A DNA stretch of 64,000 bases. It comes from an uncultured Bacteroides sp. (GTDB lineage: Bacteria > Bacteroidota > Bacteroidia > Bacteroidales > Bacteroidaceae). The notes beneath the pieces were generated by a model. The model ran no database searches, had not been told where the DNA came from, and saw only the letters and a program-made list of their open reading frames with translations. The first letter of the stretch is position 1. Each line of letters starts with the position of its first letter. Both the position numbers and the translations under genes were made by a program. The stretch spans positions 11,534-75,533 of the forward strand of contig URCM01000002.1 of NCBI GenBank assembly GCA_900546355.1, given 5' to 3'. Shown here piece by piece: positions 7,535-15,650 of the stretch.

Positions 7535-8830
7535 CTACCGGGTGTGCTTCCTGACCAGCCACGCTTGTATGATGCCCCGCAAGGCAAGATAGGTGATGAA
7601 TCCCAGCCATAAGGCATGATTGCCTAACGAGGCATTCAGCCCGAAATAGATGAGGAAGAAGCTGGCCGATGCTACAATCATGCCTTTCAGCATGATGCCC
7701 GTAGCTGTAGCTCCGATGCAGATACCGTCGAGCAGGAAGGCGGAGAACCCGGCAAGTGGGATGGCAAGTACCCAATAGAAATAGGCGGATGAGGCTTCGA
7801 TGACTGTTCGCTCGTTGGTCAGGAGTCCGAGGAATCCTTTTCCTCCGATGCCGTACAGGAGGGTGAAGGCAAGCGCAAGCGTAATGCCCCAGCCGAAGAG
7901 ATGGCGTACGGTGAGGCGTAACTCCGTATGGTTGCGGGCACCGGTGTATTTCCCGGTCAAGGCTTCGCCGGCGTATGCGAATCCGTCCATGATGTAAGAA
8001 AAGAGGGTAAAGAGTTGCATCAGCAAGGTGTTGACGGCCAGGGTCACGTCGCCATACGCTGCTCCGGTAGAAGTGAAGAATACGGTGACTGCTACCAGGC
8101 AAAGCGTGCGCAGGAAAATGTCGCGGTTCACCTGGAAGAAACGTGCCATGGCTTCACGGGTGAAGACACGTTTCCGTTTGATGTATTTGCGCAAGGGCTG
8201 GTAATAACGGAGCCATAGCCCGTATGCCATAAAGAGTCCGGCGTATTGGGCAATGAGCGTGCCCAGTGCCACACCTGCCACTTTCATGTCGCAGGCGAAT
8301 ACAAAGAACAGGCTGGCGGCAATGTTCACCACGTTTTGCATAATGGCGATATACATCGGGAAGCGCGAGTTCTGCATCCCGATAAACCATCCTGTGAAAC
8401 CGTACAGCCCCAACGTAGCGGGTGCTCCCCAGATGCAGATATGGAAATAAAGTGAAGCAAGTTCTTGTACTTCGGGACTGGCATCGATGAAATGGAAGGC
8501 TACGATGCGGATGGGATATTGCAGCACCAGCAGGGCGAGAGCCAGCAACATGCCGATGCCTAACGAGCGGAGCAGGATGCGGGTCACTTCAGGCAGGTCG
8601 TGTGCGCCGTAGGCTTGTGCCGTAAGTCCGCTGGTACCCATGCGCAAGAAGCCGAATATCCAGTAAATCATGTTGAACAGCATTCCTCCCACGGCAATGG
8701 CACCGATGTAGGAAGCCGAACCAAGATGGCCCACAATGGTTACGTCCACCAGTCCTAACAGAGGGACGGTGATGTTCGAGATGATGGAAGGAATGGCTAT
8801 ATGGAGAATGCGTTGGCTGGTAGGTGACAT
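7535..8830 (-). CDS. MATE family efflux transporter (DinF-like)
   Basis: An inner-membrane protein of 431 residues with about 12 transmembrane helices. The N-terminal segment IAIPSIISNITVPLLGLVD, with VGHLGSASYIGAIAVGG, is the MatE signature of the DinF branch, and the pseudo-repeat is visible in the second half. MATE proteins expel drugs or metabolites using sodium or proton gradients; the substrate is not readable. Its start lies 20 bases after the birA stop on the same strand, so birA-MATE may be co-transcribed. Confidence 0.93.
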   Translation of the reverse strand: MSPTSQRILHIAIPSIISNITVPLLGLVDVTIVGHLGSASYIGAIAVGGMLFNMIYWIFGFLRMGTSGLTAQAYGAHDLPEVTRILLRSLGIGMLLALALLVLQYPIRIVAFHFIDASPEVQELASLYFHICIWGAPATLGLYGFTGWFIGMQNSRFPMYIAIMQNVVNIAASLFFVFACDMKVAGVALGTLIAQYAGLFMAYGLWLRYYQPLRKYIKRKRVFTREAMARFFQVNRDIFLRTLCLVAVTVFFTSTGAAYGDVTLAVNTLLMQLFTLFSYIMDGFAYAGEALTGKYTGARNHTELRLTVRHLFGWGITLALAFTLLYGIGGKGFLGLLTNERTVIEASSAYFYWVLAIPLAGFSAFLLDGICIGATATGIMLKGMIVASASFFLIYFGLNASLGNHALWLGFITYLALRGIIQAWLVRKHTR

Positions 8831-8849
8831 ATATAAAAGCTATAAGGAT

Positions 8850-9590
8850 TTAGATCTCGAATGCGACTTCTTTGAACAGGTATTTGCGGCATTGCCCGTT
8901 TGTGTCTTCCAATACCAGTCTGCCCGAAGGTTCGATATCCCGAAAGCGGGCAAGAAACTTTCCGGCCTGGTCGCGGTACGGGTGAAAACCTTCTTTACGA
9001 TATAACATTTGTTTATACCGTCTGGCTATTTCGGCGGTATGTCCGTCTTGTAGCAGGCGGTAATACCAGCTTACACGTTGCATCACTTGGTGCAGGATGA
9101 CGGTCGGTTCGTATGTCTGTCCGGTGATTTGCGTAAGCGATACCGGGTTTGGCGCATCGCTCACGAATCGTTTTTGGTTCAGGTTGATGCCTGTGCCCGA
9201 TATGGAGCGGCTGATGGAGGTACCGGTCAAGTCGTTTTCTATCAGCGTGCCGCATAGCTTCTTGTCTTTCCAGTAGATGTCGTTAGGCCATTTGATGCGG
9301 ATGCCTTCGGTGTAACCCGAAAGCACATTGGTAAGGGCGAGCGCGGTGATTTGTGAAAGGGAGAACTGGTGTCCGGCTTCCAGGAATGTAGGATATACCA
9401 CGAAGCTGAACAGCAGGTTCATTCCCGGTTCCGATTCCCAACTGTTTCCCCGCTGCCCGCGTCCGGATGTCTGGTACGGGCTATATACACTGGTCAGTTC
9501 CGGTTGTGGCATACGGTCGCACAACCCGGCAAGATAGGTATTGGTGGAAGTGGTTTCCGGTAAGAAAATAGGCTCTGGATAGTTCATCAT
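8850..9590 (-). CDS. birA: biotin--[acetyl-CoA-carboxylase] ligase
   Basis: Biotin protein ligase of 246 residues that activates biotin to biotinyl-AMP and attaches it to carrier-protein lysines. The motifs TTSTNTY (13-19), GRGQRG (43-48), KWPNDIYW (100-107) and KLCGTLIEN (111-119) cover the ATP/biotin site. It lacks the N-terminal helix-turn-helix of E. coli BirA, so it is a group I ligase and not a repressor. It lies 18 bases downstream of the YraN gene on the same strand. Confidence 0.94.
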   Translation of the reverse strand: MMNYPEPIFLPETTSTNTYLAGLCDRMPQPELTSVYSPYQTSGRGQRGNSWESEPGMNLLFSFVVYPTFLEAGHQFSLSQITALALTNVLSGYTEGIRIKWPNDIYWKDKKLCGTLIENDLTGTSISRSISGTGINLNQKRFVSDAPNPVSLTQITGQTYEPTVILHQVMQRVSWYYRLLQDGHTAEIARRYKQMLYRKEGFHPYRDQAGKFLARFRDIEPSGRLVLEDTNGQCRKYLFKEVAFEI

Positions 9591-9608
9591 GTCTTTGTGT
9601 TCAATGTA

Positions 9609-9974
9609 TTACCAAATGGGAGGCAGGAACGCTTCTTCGATGTGTTCGATGCGGAATGGAGGCTCGTTTCCCACGACCGTAATGATGTCGAACCGCACCG
9701 GAAGGTCGAGCTTGAACTTTTTGATATACGAGTCGGCGAGCGATACCAAGGTACGTATCTTGCGGTTGGTTATGGCGTCTTCGGGATGACCGTATATTTC
9801 ATCTCTTCGGGTCTTGACTTCCACGATAACCAACTGATTATCTTTTGCCGCCACGATGTCGAGTTCGTTCCGTCCTCTTCGCCAGTTGCGGTGCAAGATG
9901 TGATAGCCCCGTTCGGTGAGGTAGTGTGCCGCTTCGTCTTCGCCTTCTTTTCCAAGCTCGTTGTGTTCTGCCAT
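9609..9974 (-). CDS. YraN family putative endonuclease (UPF0102)
   Basis: 121 residues starting at MAEHNELGKEGED; the open frame runs 29 codons further upstream, but that part lies in an AT-rich repeat. The restriction-endonuclease-like core is visible as E-L-D in RNELDIV (37-39) and E-x-K in VEVKTRR (52-54), the usual PD-(D/E)xK metal-binding layout. The natural substrate of YraN proteins is unknown; DNA repair or processing is suspected. It is the first gene of a likely YraN-birA-MATE operon. Confidence 0.9.
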   Translation of the reverse strand: MAEHNELGKEGEDEAAHYLTERGYHILHRNWRRGRNELDIVAAKDNQLVIVEVKTRRDEIYGHPEDAITNRKIRTLVSLADSYIKKFKLDLPVRFDIITVVGNEPPFRIEHIEEAFLPPIW

Positions 9975-10008
9975 CTTGTTCTTTTTTTGACCGCAAAGAT
10001 ACACAATC

Positions 10009-10073
10009 TTAGAAGAAACTTTTTGGATTTCTACAAAAAGTTTTTTTTCGTCTGGATACATCCCTATACGGCC
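10009..10073. repeat. degenerate half copy of the MITE-like element
   Basis: Reads ttagaagaaactttttggat and then a caaaaagtttttt tract with gatacatcc, resembling one end of the longer copies. The opposite end is missing. It lies just upstream of the YraN start. Confidence 0.5.
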
Positions 10074-10093
10074 ATCCAGATAATTTCATAAGG

Positions 10094-10157
10094 AGTTTTA
10101 GTGCATTGGAAATATAGTTTCAGTGCACTAAAACTAAAGTTTCAGTATATCTAAACT
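10094..10157. repeat. three 20-bp palindromic iterons with a 22-bp period
   Basis: Units start at 10094, 10116 and 10138. The middle one, AGTTTCAGTGCACTAAAACT, is a near-palindrome, and the flanking units differ at a few positions. The constant 22-base step is about two helical turns. The array lies between the YraN and small-protein genes, which diverge here. Confidence 0.75.
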
Positions 10158-10206
10158 GGGGTGAAACTTGATTGTCCTTGTAAATTGGGATGGCACAATG
10201 GCCTGG

Positions 10207-10300
10207 GGCATTGTTTGGGATTTCCACAAAAAGTTTTTTCTTGTCTTGATGTATCCAGTTTCTGCAAAAATAAAATGCAGCTTTGGTTTCTTCCTTTTTA
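10207..10300. repeat. partial MITE-like element
   Basis: Contains GGGATTTCCACAAAAAG and CTTGTCTTGATGTATCC, shared with the copy at 6079-6229, then diverges. The right-hand inverted repeat is not recognisable. Confidence 0.55.
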
Positions 10301-10333
10301 TCCGTATTTGTTTTGTAGATGAAGAAAATGCGC

Positions 10334-10341
10334 TAATTTTG
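10334..10341 (+). promoter_or_regulatory. -7 promoter box immediately before the small-protein gene
   Basis: TAATTTTG matches TAnnTTTG. Transcription should start near 10348, at or inside the first codons of the annotated gene, so the mRNA may be leaderless or the true start may be further in. Confidence 0.5.
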
Positions 10342-10349
10342 TGCGCATG

Positions 10350-10583
10350 ATGACGAACAACGGAAAAAAGAGAAAGAAAGTGCCTTCCTCGGCTTCTCCA
10401 CGGAAGCGGCGGATGGTGTGCCTGCTCAGCGAGGAGGAAGAGCAGATTATCGACCGTTATCTGAAACATTATCAGATAACCAACAAGGCGCGTTGGTTCC
10501 GGGAAACGGTATTGACGTTTATTCATCAGAAAATGGAGGAGGATTATCCCACTTTATTCAAGGAACACGATATGCGGAGGTAA
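10350..10583 (+). CDS. small basic protein with a possible RHH/HTH-like fold
   Basis: A protein of 77 residues from the ATG at 10350 (alternatives: ATG 10347, GTG 10341, or ATG 10413 giving MVCLLSEEEEQ). The N-terminus is Lys/Arg-rich (KKRKK, SPRKRRM), followed by LLSEEEEQIIDRYLKHYQI, NKARWFRETVL and MEEDYPTLF, two or three predicted helices. The layout recalls small DNA-binding or mobilisation accessory proteins, but I recognise no named family. It ends six bases before tadA, so the two are probably co-transcribed. Confidence 0.7.
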   Translation: MTNNGKKRKKVPSSASPRKRRMVCLLSEEEEQIIDRYLKHYQITNKARWFRETVLTFIHQKMEEDYPTLFKEHDMRR

Positions 10584-10589
10584 CGGAAG

Positions 10590-11024
10590 ATGGCAGACGA
10601 TACGTTTTATATGAAGCAAGCGTTGGCTGAGGCGGAGAAGGCAGCCCGGTGTGGAGAAGTGCCGGTAGGTGCGGTAATCGTGTGTCAGGGTCGTATCATC
10701 GCCCGTGCGCATAACTTGACCGAGACGTTGAACGATGTGACGGCGCATGCCGAGATGCAAGCCATTACGGCTGCGGCAAATGCGTTGGGAGCCAAGTACC
10801 TGAATGATTGTGCGCTTTATGTGACGGTAGAACCGTGCGTGATGTGTGCCGGAGCCATTGCCTGGGCGCAATTGGGCAGGCTGGTATTCGGTACTGAAGA
10901 CGAAAAGCGTGGTTATCTGCGTTATGCTCCTGCGGCGTTGCATCCGAAGACCGAGGTGGTTTCGGGGGTGCTGAAGGATGAATGTGCCGGCTTGATGAAA
11001 GATTTCTTCCGGAAGAGGCGTTGA
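10590..11024 (+). CDS. tadA: tRNA-specific adenosine deaminase
   Basis: A zinc-dependent deaminase of 144 residues that converts A34 of tRNA-Arg to inosine. The catalytic centre is complete: H53-A-E55 in TAHAEMQ, and P82-C83 with C86 in EPCVMCAGAI. The family residues PVGAVIV and HNLTE precede it. Guanine deaminases share the fold, but the length and the NDVTAHAE context favour TadA. It follows the small basic-protein gene by six bases. Confidence 0.93.
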   Translation: MADDTFYMKQALAEAEKAARCGEVPVGAVIVCQGRIIARAHNLTETLNDVTAHAEMQAITAAANALGAKYLNDCALYVTVEPCVMCAGAIAWAQLGRLVFGTEDEKRGYLRYAPAALHPKTEVVSGVLKDECAGLMKDFFRKRR

Positions 11025-11154
11025 AATGCCGCTTTGCAGGTAGTACTGGTAAGGGATAAATCCAAAGTGCTTGCTTTGCCAAGTAGGCATATATCCGTAG
11101 GTGGATGCGGTATATCTTCGTTTTAGAATCCTTTTAATTGTTTCTTGAAATTCA

Positions 11155-11162
11155 TATCTTTG
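11155..11162 (+). promoter_or_regulatory. -7 promoter box before the broken TPR regulator
   Basis: TATCTTTG matches TAnnTTTG and is followed directly by the open frame of the regulator remnant, so the original promoter seems retained although the first part of the gene is gone. Confidence 0.5.
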
Positions 11163-11166
11163 CAGC

Positions 11167-12411
11167 CGTAATACGACAGAGCGGAATGAAAAGGGGTCAG
11201 TAGAAAAACGGTGGGGATTTTCCAGATTAAAGATTAATTCGTGTCAGGATTATATAAGTGGTGCTTATTTCTTTTTGGGTAAAGAAGATTCGGTCGTGTA
11301 TTTTACTCAACAAGCGTACGAGGCTTATTCGAAATACGGCAGGAAGGATTGGGCTGCTGCTACTCAAATCGTTATGGCGGATTATTATTTAAGGTATGAT
11401 AGCCTTGCCAAAGCTAAACAGGCATTGGACGAATACCGGAACAACTCGGGCTTTTTTGAGAGCGATGGTAATATTCTGCTGGGTTATGGAATATTCTATT
11501 CTTATATAGGAGAATATTATGAGAAGACATCTCGCTTGGATTCCGCTTTGTTTTATTACCGTAAGTTGCTGAATTGCTCTTTGGGTGATATCATGAAATT
11601 AGAAAGCGGGTATAAAGGTTTGATGTCGGTATATGCCAAGATGCACAAAGTGGATTCGGTAGTTAAATATGCCCACTTGTTTGCCAATGCAAATGATACG
11701 GCAAATCTTCGCAACTCAGCCCATGAAATCAGCCGTACGCAAGCCTTGTACGATTATTCTGAGAACCAACGGATAGCGGTAGAGAAATCGGAGGAAAACC
11801 AAAAGTTATGGACAGTTCTTTGTATGGGGTTTATTGTATTGATGCTGGGAGGAATATGGATTTATAGGTATTATCGGAAGCAAAAAGCGAACCAAATGCT
11901 TGCGAATCGGAAGTACACCGACCTGATGATGCAATACCATCAGGCTACGGAAGAATTGCAAAGCATCCGTTCCAACAAGCAACAATTCCAACAACAGAAA
12001 GAGGAGGAAATCGAAAAGCTTCGACAGATGCTTGATGCTTATCAAACGAATACTCATGCTGAGCAATGGGAATTGGAGCAAAGCCTCTTGCAGCACGATA
12101 TTGTCAAGCGGATGCACCAACATGCTTATAAGTTAGCAGTGCCTTCGGATGCCGAATAGAAAGACTTGCAAGGGATAGTAGAAAAATCCTTGCCGGAATT
12201 TTATGCCAAGCTGGCCGCATATGAAGCTCAATTGACCAACCAAGAGTGGAAAGTCTGCCTGTTGGTAAAACTAAATTTTATCCCTTCCGAACTCACCGTT
12301 TTGCTTAATCTCAGCAAGCAACGTGTCACCAATATCCGTACGCATCTGAATCAAAAGTTGTTCGGCGAGAGCGGAAGCCGGACTTTTGATTCCAATCTTC
12401 ATAAGCTATAG
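11167..12411 (+). pseudogene. TPR/transmembrane/HTH regulator, truncated and with an amber codon
   Basis: The remnant encodes TPR-like helices (about 11240-11780, e.g. SALFYYRKLLN), a transmembrane segment (LWTVLCMGFIVLMLGGIWI, about 11809-11865), a coiled coil (EEIEKLRQML) and a C-terminal helix-turn-helix region (VLLNLSKQRVTNIRTHLNQK) ending at 12411. Such proteins put the TPR sensor in the periplasm and the DNA-binding part in the cytoplasm. Two lesions are visible. No ATG lies in a sensible place and roughly half of the usual TPR region is missing. TAG at 12157-12159 stands where family members normally have Trp (SDAE-W-KDL), splitting the frame. It lies upstream of the DUF3244/peptide genes and probably once controlled them. 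Confidence 0.7.
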
Positions 12412-12419
12412 TGTGAAGA

Positions 12420-12433
12420 TGTACTAAATGTAC
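12420..12433. promoter_or_regulatory. possible operator, copy 1
   Basis: TGTACTAAATGTAC: a GTAC-N5-GTAC near-palindrome nine bases after the regulator's stop, matching the second copy at 12487-12500 in 13 of 14 positions. Confidence 0.5.
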
Positions 12434-12486
12434 ATACGTTTAATTGGTTTATATTCAATTGTTTATTTCTATACCATCGTCTGGTG

Positions 12487-12500
12487 TGTACTAAGTGTAC
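12487..12500. promoter_or_regulatory. possible operator, copy 2
   Basis: TGTACTAAGTGTAC, located just upstream of the -33 element of the DUF3244 promoter, the position expected for an activator site. The likely binder is the HTH of the adjacent regulator (inference). Confidence 0.5.
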
Positions 12501-12508
12501 TTGTTTTC

Positions 12509-12540
12509 TTTGGCAGGTTTCTGTTTTATTCTTACGTTTG
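12509..12540 (+). promoter_or_regulatory. promoter of the DUF3244 gene
   Basis: TTTG at 12509-12512 and TACGTTTG at 12533-12540, spaced by 20 bases, form a good Bacteroidetes promoter 27 bases upstream of the DUF3244 ATG. Confidence 0.65.
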
Positions 12541-12567
12541 CGGTGTAATTTTAAAAACGTAAAGAAT

Positions 12568-12942
12568 ATGAATAGATTTTCTTTCTTTTTGTTATTGATT
12601 TTGCTGCTTTCTTCACAAGGCATAAACGCTGGTAGCACATCAGGTGGGATGCCGATAGATATTTATGTTAGTTTTACGGGACCACATTCAGCTAAAGATC
12701 ATATCATGAGAACACCTGCTGAAGTTCCTGATGTATATTTAAAGGATTACTTTGTAACGTTTGATGCTTTCAGCAGTGCTTGTACGTTAGAATTGGTAGA
12801 TACTGAAACGAATGAAACCGTTTACAACCAGGTTATCCCTGCCGGAAGTACATCTTGCCTGTTGCCTTCTACGCTGAAAGGACGTTATCTTATGCGATTC
12901 GTGTTTGAGAATGTGGTTTATTGGGGGTATATTGATTTGTAA
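12568..12942 (+). CDS. secreted DUF3244 family protein
   Basis: A protein of 124 residues starting MNRFSFFLLLILLL, with a cleavable signal peptide ending near QGINAG. The mature part is short and beta-rich, with segments TLELVDTETNETVYNQVI and GRYLMRFVFENVVYWGYI that fit DUF3244, an immunoglobulin-like Bacteroides domain of unknown function. I start at ATG 12568 because the promoter box ends at 12540, although the frame is open upstream. It lies between a TPR/HTH regulator and a double-glycine peptide gene, a context that suggests a role in peptide handling. Confidence 0.8.
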   Translation: MNRFSFFLLLILLLSSQGINAGSTSGGMPIDIYVSFTGPHSAKDHIMRTPAEVPDVYLKDYFVTFDAFSSACTLELVDTETNETVYNQVIPAGSTSCLLPSTLKGRYLMRFVFENVVYWGYIDL

Positions 12943-13047
12943 AAGCGAATATAATACAGTCGACTTATTATATCCAGACCAGACTGGTCAAAAGGAGCGG
13001 AAACCGAAAAGCTTATAGAGTAGGTACATTTTGTGAATTATCATATT

Positions 13048-13200
13048 ATGGATAAAGAAACTAAAATCCCAAAATTGTCAAAGGATGAAGCAGGCAAACT
13101 GCGTGGCGGCTTTTCAATCGAATCCGCCAAAAATGCTACAACCAATATCCGTAAATACTTTTATGACATGATTGCATTGAAGCATCAAGCAGCAACATAA
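13048..13200 (+). CDS. double-glycine leader peptide (exported peptide precursor)
   Basis: A small gene of 50 codons read from ATG 13048 to TAA 13200. The first 21 residues form a leader: relative to cleavage after Gly21 it has Leu at -12, Ser at -11, Glu at -8, Leu at -4 and Gly-Gly at -2/-1 (LSKDEAGKLRGG), the pattern recognised by C39 peptidases. Only the -7 residue (Ala for Leu/Met) deviates. The core of 29 residues (FSIESAKNATTNI... to HQAAT) has no Cys and is mildly basic and aromatic in the middle (RKYFYDMIALK). No modification enzyme is nearby, so an unmodified bacteriocin or signal peptide is likely. The C39 transporter is 2.4 kb downstream. Confidence 0.75.
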   Translation: MDKETKIPKLSKDEAGKLRGGFSIESAKNATTNIRKYFYDMIALKHQAAT

Positions 13201-13271
13201 CCATTTTTACAAAACGTAAGTATATAGTCGTTTTTCTCTAACAAAAGAACGCGTAAAATTAAGAAAAAGAT

Positions 13272-13279
13272 TAAATTTG
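13272..13279 (+). promoter_or_regulatory. -7 promoter box of the outer-membrane/transporter operon
   Basis: TAAATTTG matches TAnnTTTG, 30 bases before the ATG at 13310. It implies that the transport genes have their own promoter separate from the peptide gene. Confidence 0.55.
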
Positions 13280-13309
13280 CAGATAAAAACATCTGAAAAT
13301 AATTTGTTC

Positions 13310-15646
13310 ATGAAGCGGTATTTATTACTAATTTTATTATGTGTTTATTCGATGTGCCGGATAATGGCGCAAGATATGATTTCAGGGAAGGTGGTAGATG
13401 AAAATAAGAATCCATTGCCTTATGTGAGCATTGTCCTTCAGCATGTACAAGATTCGTCGTATGTCTGTGGAGTCACCTCGGATACGGAAGGGGTGTTCCG
13501 TTTGCCGGTTCAGTCGGATAGAGAGTATGCGTTATTGGTATCTTATATCGGTTATGTTACCGTCCGTAAGGCTTGCAAGGCGGGTAATGTCGGAACGATT
13601 GTGATGAAAGAAGATGCCGTGATGCTGGAGGAAGTGAATGTGATTGCCTCAAGAATCCGCCACAATGCGAACGGCTATACCGTTAATCTCCGTTCTTCGG
13701 ATATACTGAAAGGCAAACAGTCTACTGATGCGTTGGTGTTTCTTCCGGGGATAACCAAAGAAGATGACAGTTATAAAATCAACGGGCTTCCTGTAAGTGA
13801 GATTTATGTGGACGGTATAAAGCTTGCCAATATGGATGAACTGAAAAATCTTCCGGCGGATATGATAGAGCGGGTGAAAGTCAACTATCTGGCAGGGAGC
13901 AATCAGAATGCGGCTCTGACAGGAGGAACGATTGATATTTCCCTCCGCCAGCCACCCCAAGGCGGGTATTACGGCTCTCTGAACGGAGGAGCCACATTCT
14001 ATCCCGATTACGGGTTCAGTAATGAGAACGTAGGCGGTGTCATCCGTTATCGTTATAAGAATCTGAATGTTTATGATAACCTTTCCTTGAATTTCAATCA
14101 GCAGGAAGAAACAGCTGACCAAACCGTATGGAACCAGTCGACCGATTTGCGTACGCAAATTGATGAAGAGACAAAATACCGGGGACACAACATCAACAAC
14201 CGTTTAAGCCTTACCCAACAGATAAACGGGAACCACTCTCTTGGCGCCAGCTACTATGTGGCGACAAACCGGCTTAAGGCATCTTCACTTACCATTGGCA
14301 GCCAGGAAAACGCCATCCGCCCGGCTATCGAAAGTAAAGACAATTACCTTGATCAGGAAGCGACCTTAAAATATACTGCCAAACTTAGCCGGAGAGGGAC
14401 AACATTGGATATAACAGGTGACTATTTTAACCGTCAGTCGGATAACCGTACAGGCTATTCGTATGGCGATAACACATCAGATGTATCGGAGGACGAATCT
14501 TCACTGGATATGTATAAACTTTCGGTTGACGTGACCGACCCTCGCAGCCAGAAACTGGTATGGAAATACGGTGCGTCCGTGCAGTATATAGTCTCAGACT
14601 ATCATCCTGCTATCGATGCTTCCAATCAAACCGACCGTTTCCCGACAAGCTCAACCGCAACACGAACAAAAGGATTGACTCCGTTGGCGTATGTGTCCGC
14701 TATGGGGCAAATCTGGAAAATCAATTACAGTGTAGGCGTGAACTGGCAATTGAATGAAATTAAATATAAAACCTTGGATGATGGAATAGAGTCATCGGAC
14801 ACACAATGGGGGATTAATCCGACCGTACAGCTGATGATGCCGTTGGATAAGAAAGGTGAGTATATGTTGATGCTGAATTATAAGCGTACCCTTGACGACA
14901 TCCCGTATGCGGCGATTTCGTCTACGGTCCGTTGGAGTGACCCGTACAATTATACGGTTGGCAATCCCGACTTGAAAGCCCCTACGGCGGATATGCTTAT
15001 CGCCGGTGCCTCTTTGTTCCGCAATTTGCTGAACCTGACAGCGGTGTATTCGCATACGAAGGACAACATTTATTGGGAAACCAGACAAAGTCCGGACGCA
15101 TCTGATGTGTTTTATACAATTCCGGTAAATCTTCCATCGGCAGATTTCCATGGCGTGGGAGCGGAACTGAATCTGAATCCGGTCAAGCCGTGGAGGATGA
15201 AAGCATCCGGTCGTCTGGAAATCCATCCGGAAGATGTTACATTAAACGGCGTCTACTATGGGAAAACAAGGCTTCGCCAGTATTATGCCATATATAACAC
15301 CTTTGCCTTCAACCACGGCTGGGGCGGCATGTTGAACCTGATATGCGAACCGACTTTCAAGACCTACGACCGTACTTACCATACTATCTATAATATCGGC
15401 GGGCAGGTTTATAAAACGATGTGTAAAGATAAGCTGCAATTGACTTTCATGTTCAATGCTCTTGGCGACCGCCGCAAATATGACCGCTATGCCAACGGCA
15501 ATAAGGTGACCTACGATTTTACTACGCCTGTGCAGTATGTAGGCTTTTCGCTTATATGGAGATTTTCAGGAGGCAAGCAGGTGAATGTAAATACGATAGA
15601 AAGCGGTTCGCAGAACTTTAAGGAAATAAAGGACGTTATTAGATAG
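13310..15646 (+). CDS. outer-membrane beta-barrel protein with carboxypeptidase-regulatory domain
   Basis: A protein of 778 residues starting MKRYLLLILLCVYSM, with a signal peptide ending near MAQD. A CarboxypepD_reg-like domain (about 23-110, GKVVDENKNPLPYVSIVL) is followed by a plug-like region (NGLPVSEIYVDG) and a long beta-barrel that ends in an aromatic-rich strand. It belongs to the TonB-receptor-like outer membrane beta-barrel group. Because it lies four bases before the C39 transporter, I infer that it is the outer-membrane partner of that exporter or a receptor for the same peptide. The in-frame start at 13277 is disfavoured because it overlaps the promoter box. Confidence 0.8.
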   Translation: MKRYLLLILLCVYSMCRIMAQDMISGKVVDENKNPLPYVSIVLQHVQDSSYVCGVTSDTEGVFRLPVQSDREYALLVSYIGYVTVRKACKAGNVGTIVMKEDAVMLEEVNVIASRIRHNANGYTVNLRSSDILKGKQSTDALVFLPGITKEDDSYKINGLPVSEIYVDGIKLANMDELKNLPADMIERVKVNYLAGSNQNAALTGGTIDISLRQPPQGGYYGSLNGGATFYPDYGFSNENVGGVIRYRYKNLNVYDNLSLNFNQQEETADQTVWNQSTDLRTQIDEETKYRGHNINNRLSLTQQINGNHSLGASYYVATNRLKASSLTIGSQENAIRPAIESKDNYLDQEATLKYTAKLSRRGTTLDITGDYFNRQSDNRTGYSYGDNTSDVSEDESSLDMYKLSVDVTDPRSQKLVWKYGASVQYIVSDYHPAIDASNQTDRFPTSSTATRTKGLTPLAYVSAMGQIWKINYSVGVNWQLNEIKYKTLDDGIESSDTQWGINPTVQLMMPLDKKGEYMLMLNYKRTLDDIPYAAISSTVRWSDPYNYTVGNPDLKAPTADMLIAGASLFRNLLNLTAVYSHTKDNIYWETRQSPDASDVFYTIPVNLPSADFHGVGAELNLNPVKPWRMKASGRLEIHPEDVTLNGVYYGKTRLRQYYAIYNTFAFNHGWGGMLNLICEPTFKTYDRTYHTIYNIGGQVYKTMCKDKLQLTFMFNALGDRRKYDRYANGNKVTYDFTTPVQYVGFSLIWRFSGGKQVNVNTIESGSQNFKEIKDVIR

Positions 15647-15650
15647 AGTA

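Noticed and set aside
13048-13200. Radical-SAM or lanthipeptide precursor reading of the small peptide
   Set aside because: There is no Cys in the core and no radical-SAM, LanM or cyclodehydratase gene in the neighbourhood.
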